Below, one piece after another: positions 31,433-40,190 of a stretch of 64,000 nt of DNA. Under the pieces are notes generated by a model. That model had not been told where the DNA came from and made no database searches. It saw only the letters and a list, made by a program, of their open reading frames with translations. A program made the position numbers and the translations under genes. Position 1 is the stretch's first letter. The number at the start of each line of letters is the position of its first letter. Source of the DNA: DASQPA01 sp963756455 (GTDB lineage: Bacteria; Acidobacteriota; Thermoanaerobaculia; Multivoradales; UBA5704); contig CAVWNC010000004.1 of assembly GCA_963756455.1 (NCBI GenBank), positions 2,976,001 through 3,040,000 of the forward strand, written 5' to 3'.

Positions 31433-31640
31433 GAAGTGCCCTACTTCGGCCGCAGAAGTGCCCTACTTCGACTGTAGAAGTGCCCTACTTCGGCTGTAGA
31501 AGTGCCCTACTTCGGCTGTAGAAGTGCCCTACTTCGGCTGTAGAAGTGCCCTACTTCGGCTGTAGAAGTGCCCTACTTCGACTGTAGAAGTGCCCTACTT
31601 CGGCGGCAGAAGTGCCCTACTTCGACGGCAGAAGTGCCCT
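31433..31640. repeat. Right array of 22-bp dyad repeats
   Basis: Nine full units and one partial unit with an exact 22-base period (starts at 31433, 31455, 31477, 31499, 31521, 31543, 31565, 31587, 31609 and 31631). Each contains GAAGTGCCCTACTTC, whose arms GAAGT and ACTTC are inverted; units differ mainly in the last five bases (GGCTG, GACTG, GGCCG). The period is close to two helical turns. Orientation is the same as in the left array at 26647-26790. The rest of the gene-free stretch 31268-31700 shows no other structure. Confidence 0.92.
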
Positions 31641-31699
31641 CCCCTGAGGACGCTTGGCGTTCGGGCACACCGCCGCCGAACCTGCTTCTCTCAAGAGGA

Positions 31700-31951
31700 G
31701 AGGATAGCCCTCGGGTTTCAAGAGTTGGCAGACACCTTCGAAGACCTGCTGCACCCTTTCGTTGGAGAGGGTCCCGATCTTGTCGAGGAGAGCTTCCTTG
31801 TCCACCGTGAAGAGCTGAGAGACGTTGATGACGCTCCGCTCGAGGCTTCGGCCGCAAAGGCCTGGCCGAGGCCGGCGACCTGCGACTCGTAGTGCGAGGC
31901 GGCCTCGAAAAGCTCGGCTTCGGCTTCCGGATGGAAGGAGTAGGGAATCAC
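31700..31951 (-). pseudogene. Chimeric toxin remnant: ParE-like start joined to MazF-like end
   Basis: ATG 31951 begins MIPYSFHPEAEAELFEAASHY, split as in the first helices of RelE/ParE toxins, and overlaps the antitoxin stop (ATGA). The ParE-like match ends near 31846. From about 31844 another frame reads ERSVINVSQLFTVDKEALL and KIGTLSNERVQQVFEGV, which is the C-terminus of MazF/PemK-type toxins. Neither toxin is complete: ParE lacks its end and MazF its start. The frame then runs toward the 22-bp repeats. This looks like a deletion or recombination scar joining two toxin genes. Confidence 0.75.
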
Positions 31952-32178
31952 CCGAGCTGGCGTCGCAGCCGTTCGAACACCTCGGCGCCTGGGATCAGCT
32001 CGACCTCCCCTCTCTCGATCTCTCCGACTCGGCGCTCAATCTCGACCTGCCACGCCTCATCAACGCCGGCCTCCGCCGGGCCGTCGAGAGACTCGATCAA
32101 GGTGAGAGCGAGCTCCGCCCGCTCGGTTTCGGAGAGTTGGGACGCCTTTTCCTTGAGCTCGGCAAGCATCGGGGACAT
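31948..32178 (-). CDS. Addiction-module antitoxin (partner of ParE-type toxin)
   Basis: A 76-residue acidic helical protein. The sequence ELKEKASQLSETERAELALTL, split over the usual spacing, then LIESLDGPAEAGVDEAWQVEI and a terminal EVFERLRRQL is the standard pattern of the short antitoxins found with RelE/ParE toxins. ATG 32178 is preferred; GTG 32196 would add six residues. It overlaps the truncated ParE-like toxin by ATGA. With the toxin broken, the antitoxin is now probably solitary. Confidence 0.85.
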   Translation of the reverse strand: MSPMLAELKEKASQLSETERAELALTLIESLDGPAEAGVDEAWQVEIERRVGEIERGEVELIPGAEVFERLRRQLG

Positions 32179-32404
32179 GGGCGGAGTATACGCCACCCCG
32201 GCAGCTCCTCCTCTTGATCGAACGCACCCCCTCCCAGTTCCTTCGGTCGCTAGGGCTCCCTCCAGGATGACGGTAGGAAGGTCGCTGTGAACCCCACCGG
32301 AAAAAGACCCATCCGTTAGACCTCTCCCGGGGTAGGCCTGGTACGATCCTCAGGGGCCATCTCCAACCGGCCTCACCCTATTTCACCCGAGAAAGGATCC
32401 TCCC

Positions 32405-33985
32405 CTGCCCCCTCCCACCCACCACCCCTGCGACGAGGGCGTCCTCCGCGCCGCCAAGACCGCGCCTGCGGAAGCGCAGGCGAACGGCCCCTGGGTTTTG
32501 GCCGCTGCCATCCTCGGCTCCAGCATGGCGTTCGTCGACGGCACGGCGGTCAACGTCGCCATGCCGGCGCTTCAGGCGAGCTTCCAGGCATCGGTTTCGG
32601 GAGCGCAGTGGGTGGTCGAGGGGTATGCGCTCTTCTTGGCCGGCCTGCTTCTCGTCGGCGGAGCGCTCGGCGATCGCTTCGGACGGCGGCGGATCTTCGC
32701 TTTCGGGGTCGCCGGCTTCGCCGCGGCTTCGGCGTGGTGCGGCTTCGCTCCCTCTCTCCCCCAACTCATCGCCGCGCGCTCGGTGCAAGGAGCGGCCGCG
32801 GCGCTCCTCGTACCGGGGAGCCTGGCGCTCCTCTCCGCCGCCTACCCTCCGGATCGCCGCGGGCGGGCGATCGGCACCTGGTCGGGGGCGACGGCGATCA
32901 CCGCGACCCTCGGGCCGCTCGTCGGCGGCTGGCTGGTGGACCATGCTTCGTGGCGGTGGGTCTTCTTCATCAATCTTCCTCTTGCCGCGGCGGTCCTTCT
33001 GCTCTGCAAGCTCCGGGTGCCGGAGAGCAAAGACCCGGAGGCGTCGCAGCGGCTCGACTGGCCGGGCGCCCTTTTGGCGACCGGCGGCCTGGGGTGTCTG
33101 ACCTTCGGGTTCCTCGCCTGGCCGCAGCTCGGACCGGGCAATCCCAAAGTGCTCGGTTCTCTCATCGTGGGGATCGCCGCTCTCGCCGGTTTCGTCTGGG
33201 TGGAGGCGCGCTCCAAGGCTCCCATGATGCCGCTCTCCCTCTTCCGCTCGCGGAACTTCGCCGGGGCCAATCTCCTCACCCTCTTTCTCTACGCCGCCCT
33301 GGGCGGCGCCCTCTTCTTCCTGCCGTTCGACCTCGTCCAGGTCCACGGCTACTCGGCGACGGCGGCGGGGGCCGCGTTTCTTCCCTTCATTCTCCTCACC
33401 TCGACTCTCTCGCGCTGGTCCGGCGGGCTCGTCGACCGCTATGGGCCGCGGCTGCCGCTCATCGTCGGCCCCGCTCTCGCGGCCGTGGGATTCGCTCTCC
33501 TCGCCCGGCCGGGCGTAGGCGGGAGCTACTGGACGACTTTCTTCCCCGCCGTCCTCGTCCTCGGCCTCGGGATGGCGACCGCCATAGCGCCGCTCACGAC
33601 GACGGTGATGGGGGCGGTCGAGGTGAGCCACGCCGGGGTAGCTTCAGGCATCAACAACGCGGTGTCCCGCGTGGCGGGGCTCCTCGCCGTGGCGATCTGC
33701 GGCATCGTCTTGGTCGCCGGCTTCAACGCCGGTCGCGAAGAGCGCCTCGCCCAACTTCACCTCCCCGCCGCGGCGCGGGGGGAGCTCGACCGGGAGGCGT
33801 CCCGGCTCGCCGCCGCCCCCATCCCGGCGGCGCTGCCGGACGATCTCAAGAAGGCGGTCAAGAAGGCCCTCGCCGAGTCCTTCGTCGAGGGTTTCCGCCA
33901 CGCCATCCTCCTCGCGGCGGGGTTGGCGCTCCTCTCCTCGGTCGCCTCGGCCTTGCTGATCGAGGGGCGACAGCGGAACAAATAG
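32405..33985 (+). CDS. MFS drug exporter, EmrB/QacA-type (14 TM helices)
   Basis: A proton-driven multidrug exporter. TM1 carries LGSSMAFVDGTAVNVAMPAL, divided as usual, with the motif D of the DHA2 group. Motif A is GALGDRFGRRRIF, and motif C lies in TATLGPLVGGWL. About 14 hydrophobic helices span the protein. The first ATG/GTG/TTG is TTG 32498, which would cut into TM1. The frame is open upstream and reads HHPCDEGVLRAAKTAP, a natural cytosolic N-terminus. It can start at CTG 32405, nine bases after GAAAGGA. I therefore place the start at CTG, with moderate certainty for the start and high certainty for the family. Confidence 0.88.
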   Translation: MPPPTHHPCDEGVLRAAKTAPAEAQANGPWVLAAAILGSSMAFVDGTAVNVAMPALQASFQASVSGAQWVVEGYALFLAGLLLVGGALGDRFGRRRIFAFGVAGFAAASAWCGFAPSLPQLIAARSVQGAAAALLVPGSLALLSAAYPPDRRGRAIGTWSGATAITATLGPLVGGWLVDHASWRWVFFINLPLAAAVLLLCKLRVPESKDPEASQRLDWPGALLATGGLGCLTFGFLAWPQLGPGNPKVLGSLIVGIAALAGFVWVEARSKAPMMPLSLFRSRNFAGANLLTLFLYAALGGALFFLPFDLVQVHGYSATAAGAAFLPFILLTSTLSRWSGGLVDRYGPRLPLIVGPALAAVGFALLARPGVGGSYWTTFFPAVLVLGLGMATAIAPLTTTVMGAVEVSHAGVASGINNAVSRVAGLLAVAICGIVLVAGFNAGREERLAQLHLPAAARGELDREASRLAAAPIPAALPDDLKKAVKKALAESFVEGFRHAILLAAGLALLSSVASALLIEGRQRNK

Positions 33986-34266
33986 CCTCGATTGGTTCCC
34001 TACGATCGATTTAATTTAGTTAACCAACCTACCGCTCTTTATTTCAGAATCGATCCCGTCCGCAGCATAAAGTGATATACTATCTCTGCGCCTGCTGAAC
34101 ATTCCCTGGCGGTGACTCTCGGCGGCGCCCTCACCGTCGGCAACCTTGGGCCCAAGGCGCGGACGGCGTCTCGGTCGACGTCCTGCAGTCGGAGTCCTGG
34201 CACGCGGTCCTCCAGGCGCTCGATACCCAGACGCTCAAAAGTGGGGCTTTTCTCCTCGCGAGCGCC

Positions 34267-35958
34267 GTGGGATCGCTCCACGGAATCCCGGACGTCCCCA
34301 TCGGTTCGCTCCGCATCGAAGACGTCGGCTCGCAACTGGAGACGACTTTCGATTTCACGCCCATCCACGTGAGCAGTTACACCGTGCAGGTGCTTCTCGG
34401 CGATCAGGTCGTCGATACGCAAACCGGAGTAGAAGGCCCGGCGGCGCGGTGGGACAGCGTCGATTGCGATTTCGATTTGAGCCGGAGCACGCCGACGTGG
34501 ACCCTCGCCATGGCGGTTCCGACGAATATTACGATCACCGGTCACAAAGCGGTCGTGGGCGACACGATCCGCGCTTTCCCCGCCGACAGCGCCGGCCCCA
34601 GCGCCAGCACGTTGGATCTCGGTGCCCTTTCCCGCTTCCAGCTGGTGAGCGGCGGCATTCCCTCGTTCACTCTCAAAAACGAAGCGGTCGTGCCTCTCGA
34701 TTTCGAGGGCTTGGAGCAAACGCCGCTCGCGGGCTCGAATCTCACCGTGATCGACAACCAGCTGAGCGTCGGCGGAAACAGCGCCCCGACCGTGTCGGGA
34801 GGGACCGGGGTGCAGTTCCATACCGGCGAGGTCGACGGCGTGCTCTGGACGGTCGACCTGGGTACGGCCGACGCGCCGATCGGCGCCGTCCTCGAAGCCC
34901 GGTCCTTCGGCCAGGTCGACGGCGTGCCCGACCAGCCGGCGGGCGGTTTGATCAGCGAGCGGGTCGAAGGAGGCTATCGCATCACGCCGGATTTCAGCGG
35001 CGTCGGTGCTTTGACCTACGAGCTCCAGCTCTACCGCCAGGGTGTGCTCGTCTACAGCCAGCCGGGGATGAGCGGTCCCGCGGCGATCGCTCCGGCGGGG
35101 AGCGCGCGCCGCTACTGCTGCCGGGTGGTGTTCTATTCCTGTGCCTTCGGTGCCGCGGGCTCCAACTCGCAGCTGGTCCAGGTGACGAACGGTCCGCAGG
35201 TTCTGGCCGACATGATGATCTTCAAGCACGAGGCCGCCACCCGGAAGCTCGATTTCCACTCCGCCATTCTCACTCGGGCGACCGGCATCCCCAAGCTCGC
35301 CGTCGCGGAGGAGTCGGTGCTCCTCTTCGGTTCGCTCCTCCCCCATCGCGCCCTGGGCAGCGCCACGTTGGACGCCGCCGATCGCCGTCTCTCCGTCACC
35401 AACCTCGGTTCGAGCGGCCAGGACGGCGTCAACGTCGAGGTCGGCCACTTCGCCCCCGCCGATAGCTCCCAGGTGAGTTGGGACCCCCTCGACCCGGCGG
35501 GCACGGCGCCGGTGGGAGCCTCGTTGGAAGCCATCGCCGTCGGCTCCTTGCGCGGGGTCTCCGGCCGGCCGCTGGGCCAGTTGCGCATGGCCAAGGGAAA
35601 AAACGGGACTTTCCAGATCACCGCCGACCTCGGCTCCGCGGACTCGCCCACCGTGCGAGTGCAGATCTTCCGTCAAGGCGTGCAGGTCGCAAATCTGCAC
35701 GCCCAGGGTTCCGCCGTAGGGACGGCCGCCGCCTGGCCGATCAGCGTAGGCAAGCTCGCCGGCACCACGGCGGCCCTGGTCTCCCGATTCCCCACGGCGA
35801 CCGCGTTCGGGATTGCCGGCGGAAGCTTTGTCGGCGATGAGCTTCGCATCCTCGCCGAGAAAAGCGGCGGGGTGGACTTTCAGTCCGATCTTGCCCTCCG
35901 CGCGACGAGCCTCCCCGCGCTCGTGATCACGGCGGAGGTTTCTGTGCCGCGGCCGTGA
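34267..35958 (+). CDS. Three-repeat hypothetical protein with possible 5' frameshift
   Basis: A 563-residue protein made of about three related units of roughly 200 residues. Unit starts are visible as NLTVIDNQLSVGG (near residue 156) and ATLDAADRRLSVTNLG (near residue 364). Each unit has a GASLEAIAVGSLRGVSGRP-like block and a VRVQIFRQGVQV-like block. The first unit begins upstream: GTG 34112 in another frame reads TLGGALTVGNLG, and this frame continues with DGVSVDVLQS, so a one-base slip near 34150 probably splits the gene. No signal peptide is visible. No family is recognised. It may be a beta-rich surface or tail-like protein. Confidence 0.65.
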   Translation: MGSLHGIPDVPIGSLRIEDVGSQLETTFDFTPIHVSSYTVQVLLGDQVVDTQTGVEGPAARWDSVDCDFDLSRSTPTWTLAMAVPTNITITGHKAVVGDTIRAFPADSAGPSASTLDLGALSRFQLVSGGIPSFTLKNEAVVPLDFEGLEQTPLAGSNLTVIDNQLSVGGNSAPTVSGGTGVQFHTGEVDGVLWTVDLGTADAPIGAVLEARSFGQVDGVPDQPAGGLISERVEGGYRITPDFSGVGALTYELQLYRQGVLVYSQPGMSGPAAIAPAGSARRYCCRVVFYSCAFGAAGSNSQLVQVTNGPQVLADMMIFKHEAATRKLDFHSAILTRATGIPKLAVAEESVLLFGSLLPHRALGSATLDAADRRLSVTNLGSSGQDGVNVEVGHFAPADSSQVSWDPLDPAGTAPVGASLEAIAVGSLRGVSGRPLGQLRMAKGKNGTFQITADLGSADSPTVRVQIFRQGVQVANLHAQGSAVGTAAAWPISVGKLAGTTAALVSRFPTATAFGIAGGSFVGDELRILAEKSGGVDFQSDLALRATSLPALVITAEVSVPRP

Positions 35959-36026
35959 TCCATAGTGCTACGGATTGGCGATGCAGATGATTCTAGGTTA
36001 AGATCTGCGCAGAGAGGAGATGGCGA

Positions 36027-36230
36027 ATGCGGACCACGCTCAACCTCGACGAAGCAGCGCTTCAGAGCGCGATGAAGGTTTCGCCGGAACGTACAAAGAC
36101 GGACATCATCAACGAAGCACTCCGGGAGTACGCTCGCCGACGGCGCGTCCGGGACATCCTCCAGTTCGAGGGAAAATTGCCCTGGGAGGGGGATTTGGAC
36201 GAGCTCCGGCAGCGGAGCAAAGAGGATTGA
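36027..36230 (+). CDS. vapB: VapB-type antitoxin
   Basis: A 67-residue protein with an RHH N-terminus (MRTTLNLDEAALQSAMK) and the segment TKTDIINEALREYARRRR, followed by the C-terminal toxin-neutralising tail LPWEGDLDELRQRSKED. GAGGAG lies eight bases before the ATG. It overlaps the toxin gene by four bases (TTGA) and would bind and inhibit VapC and repress the operon. Confidence 0.93.
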   Translation: MRTTLNLDEAALQSAMKVSPERTKTDIINEALREYARRRRVRDILQFEGKLPWEGDLDELRQRSKED

Positions 36231-36661
36231 GGATCCTCGTGGATTCCTCGGTATGGGTCGATTTCTTCAACGGTTACGATTCCCCTGAACATCGGGCGCT
36301 CACCGATCTCCTCGTGAGCGATCACTCGATCTGCACCTGCGGCGTCGTCGCGGCTGAAGTCTTCCAGGGCTTCCGGAAGCCAGCCGGCCGAGAGCGCCTG
36401 GCCGACCGATTTCGGGATCTCGACTTTCTCGAGGCCCATGGCATCGATCTCCATTTCCGAGCTGCCGATCTCTATCGCGCTCTACGCGAACGAGGCAAGA
36501 CGATTTGCTCGACGATCGACTGCATGATCGCGGTTTTAGCAGAGGAGCATGGCTGTTCCTTACTGGCTCGCGATCGGGACATGAAGATCATCCTGGAGAG
36601 CGGATTCCTGCAGCTGTCGCGGTGGCCCGTCGAGGCGCCATCAACCGGAAGCGGAGCTTAA
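36227..36661 (+). CDS. vapC: VapC-type PIN-domain ribonuclease toxin
   Basis: A 144-residue PIN nuclease. Acidic residues of the active site are seen in ILVDSSVWVDFF, VAAEVFQGF, STIDCMIAVLA and LLARDRDMKII. The start is TTG 36227 inside the antitoxin stop, followed at once by the conserved first strand; the longer open frame upstream is a shadow of vapB. The pair is complete and probably functional, unlike the broken toxin-antitoxin loci at 31.7 kb and 58.6 kb. VapC toxins cleave tRNA or rRNA. Confidence 0.93.
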   Translation: MRILVDSSVWVDFFNGYDSPEHRALTDLLVSDHSICTCGVVAAEVFQGFRKPAGRERLADRFRDLDFLEAHGIDLHFRAADLYRALRERGKTICSTIDCMIAVLAEEHGCSLLARDRDMKIILESGFLQLSRWPVEAPSTGSGA

Positions 36662-36671
36662 GATCACTCGC

Positions 36672-36929
36672 ATGCGAAACGAATCAGTGACAACGCTGAA
36701 GCGTCAGGCCACGGCACTGTTGGCCGAGATCGCTCGGGACCGAGAGCCCATGCTCATTACCCGATATGGAATTCCGAGTGCCTACCTCGTTGATGCGGAG
36801 ACTTACGAAAGCTTGCAAAAACGACTGACGCTATTGGAAAGCATCGCCCATGGCGAAGCGGCAGTGGAAGACGGCCGAACCTTCACCCATGCCAGGGCCA
36901 AACAGGATATGGCCGGTTGGTTGAGGTGA
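36672..36929 (+). CDS. Phd/YefM-type antitoxin without adjacent toxin
   Basis: An 85-residue protein with the Phd/YefM N-terminal fold: VTTLKRQATALLAEIARDREPMLITRYGIPSAYLV (in segments) and DAETYESLQKRL. It starts 10 bases after vapC. The next gene is a phosphatase, not a RelE/YoeB or Doc toxin, so the antitoxin is solitary here. A C-terminal YoeB remnant occurs separately at 58.6 kb, but there is no evidence that the two were once a pair. Confidence 0.88.
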   Translation: MRNESVTTLKRQATALLAEIARDREPMLITRYGIPSAYLVDAETYESLQKRLTLLESIAHGEAAVEDGRTFTHARAKQDMAGWLR

Positions 36930-36956
36930 TTTAGGACTCCACCTCACCGAGGCAGA

Positions 36957-37304
36957 ATGACCAAAGTCCTCTTCGTCTGCAGCCAGAACAAGTGGCGAAG
37001 CCCGACGGCCGAGCAGATCTTTGCGGAGTACCCAGGTCTCCTCTGCGCGTCCGCCGGGCTCAATCACGATGCGGAGAATCCTCTCACTCCGGAACTGGTG
37101 GAGTGGGCGGACCTCATCTTCGTCATGGAACGGGAGCATAAGGCCAAGCTCTCGGCGAGGTATCGGGAGCACCTCTCGAACACCCGGGTGATCTGTCTGG
37201 GAATTTCGGATCGCTACCGGTTCATGGACCCTGCTCTCGTGAAGATCTTCAAGGCCAAGGTCCCGCGATTCCTTCCCTATTCACCCTCTTCGGATACGAC
37301 GTAG
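36957..37304 (+). CDS. Low-molecular-weight protein tyrosine phosphatase-like protein
   Basis: A 115-residue cytosolic phosphatase-like protein. The N-terminal P-loop FVCSQNKWRSPTAEQ has the C-x5-R signature of LMW-PTPs. The segments LCASAGL, LVEWADLIFVME and ISDRYRFMDPALV match the short bacterial group in which the second Asp is in DRY. The end overlaps a convergent EEP gene by 56 bases, so the C-terminal dozen residues (LPYSPSSDTT) may be read-through sequence. ATG 36957 gives the conserved start. Confidence 0.88.
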   Translation: MTKVLFVCSQNKWRSPTAEQIFAEYPGLLCASAGLNHDAENPLTPELVEWADLIFVMEREHKAKLSARYREHLSNTRVICLGISDRYRFMDPALVKIFKAKVPRFLPYSPSSDTT

Positions 37305-38004
37305 AGGTCGCTATCGACTCAGGGATGACCTCGACGAGCAGCGGTCGATGGTCGCTATGCAGTTTCCATTCATCGTAGGCACCGACCTCGACGCGGCGGA
37401 GGTTCTTCACCCAGGTCTCTGGGACGAAGCAATAGTCAATGTGGTACGGACGCTGCTCTTTCCATTGAAAGTAGTAGGTCGGCCGAGTCTCACGACCCTG
37501 AATTTCGCCGTGGAACGCATGGTACGCACTGACCAGACCCAGAGCAGCCAAGAGGTTGACGAGGGCTGAATGATTCAACTCTCGTGGGTGCTGAACGTCC
37601 CAGATGGCGTTGGAGTTCAAGTCACCCATCAGCACCGTGGGTGCCCCCGCGATCAGGCCTTGATACATTTCTACGGCTTTCACGACAGCTTCGATGTAAT
37701 TGTAGGTCTGTCGGCTCTTTGACCAAACGGCGAGGAGCGTGAAATCGGTAGGCCCTGAGACGGCCATCGGAACAACGTACTTCGGTACGTCCTCCAGGGC
37801 CGGGAGACGTCGCAGGCGATAGGGAGCCGCCGCCTGAATGGCGATGCCTTGACGCGGGTTGTCTCCGAACCAGAGACAGGCCTCCGATTCAACCGCCGGT
37901 CGTGCACACTCCTGGATGACCGCGATGTCCGGCGCCAGCGAGTCGAGGAGCGGGACCTTACTGGCATACGGGCCACGGCAGCAATTCCAGGTGACGAGAT
38001 GCAT
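37249..38004 (-). CDS. Endonuclease/exonuclease/phosphatase (EEP) family hydrolase
   Basis: A 251-residue metal-dependent hydrolase. Landmarks in order: MHLVTWNCCRG, IAVIQECAR with the metal-binding Glu, TVLMGDLNSNAIWD with Asp and Asn, IDYCFVPETW, and LHSDHRPLLVEV with the catalytic Asp-His pair. No signal peptide is present. The substrate class (nucleic acid, lipid or phosphoester) cannot be told. The last 20 residues after VEVIPES lie in the overlap with the convergent phosphatase and are not part of the fold. Confidence 0.9.
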   Translation of the reverse strand: MHLVTWNCCRGPYASKVPLLDSLAPDIAVIQECARPAVESEACLWFGDNPRQGIAIQAAAPYRLRRLPALEDVPKYVVPMAVSGPTDFTLLAVWSKSRQTYNYIEAVVKAVEMYQGLIAGAPTVLMGDLNSNAIWDVQHPRELNHSALVNLLAALGLVSAYHAFHGEIQGRETRPTYYFQWKEQRPYHIDYCFVPETWVKNLRRVEVGAYDEWKLHSDHRPLLVEVIPESIATSTSYPKRVNREGIAGPWP

Positions 38005-38037
38005 CGATTTGATGCGGCGTGGATGAATGCTCCCCCT

Positions 38038-39854
<1,817 letters not shown>

Positions 39855-39858
<4 letters not shown>

Positions 39859-40109
39859 AGGTCAGGGCTCCCTCCCAGGAGCAAGGCTTCTTTCTGGGCC
39901 CGGGAGAGGGCCTTTACCCGCAACTCCTCACGGAGGGCCTCCCCCCAGGTGAGGATCTCTCTGGACCAGGCGAGGGCGACGGGCAACCGCGAGCGAGTGT
40001 AGCGCGAAGCCCGCCCGGCCTGGTGCTGGGCGAGCCGCCGGGCGACGTCCTTGGCGATGCCGGTATAGAGTGAGCCGTCGCGGCAGCGGAGGATGTAGAG
40101 GTAGGGCAT
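39855..40109 (-). CDS. GIY-YIG nuclease family protein (UPF0213-like)
   Basis: An 84-residue single-domain protein. The GIY-YIG signature appears as YLYILRCRDGSLYTGIA, then RRLAQHQAGRASRYTRSR, with VALAWSREI and the C-terminal Glu in ALREELRVKALSR. Family members of this size are widespread and usually of unknown role. It lies upstream of the ABC-F gene with a four-base overlap and is probably cotranscribed with it. Confidence 0.9.
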
Positions 40110-40190
40110 GCGGGCCGGATTATAGGGGTAGAGGCGGGCGCCGGTGGGAGCGACCCGGCCGTGAGATAGACTTTGGGTGAGGGCACGAGA

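Noticed and set aside
26647..31640. 22-bp arrays as CRISPR
   Set aside because: Units are directly adjacent with no unique spacers, the period is too short and no cas gene is present.
31568..31892. ORFs reading through the right repeat array on both strands
   Set aside because: They exist because the repeat lacks stops in some frames; the repeat period is not a multiple of three and no homology is seen.
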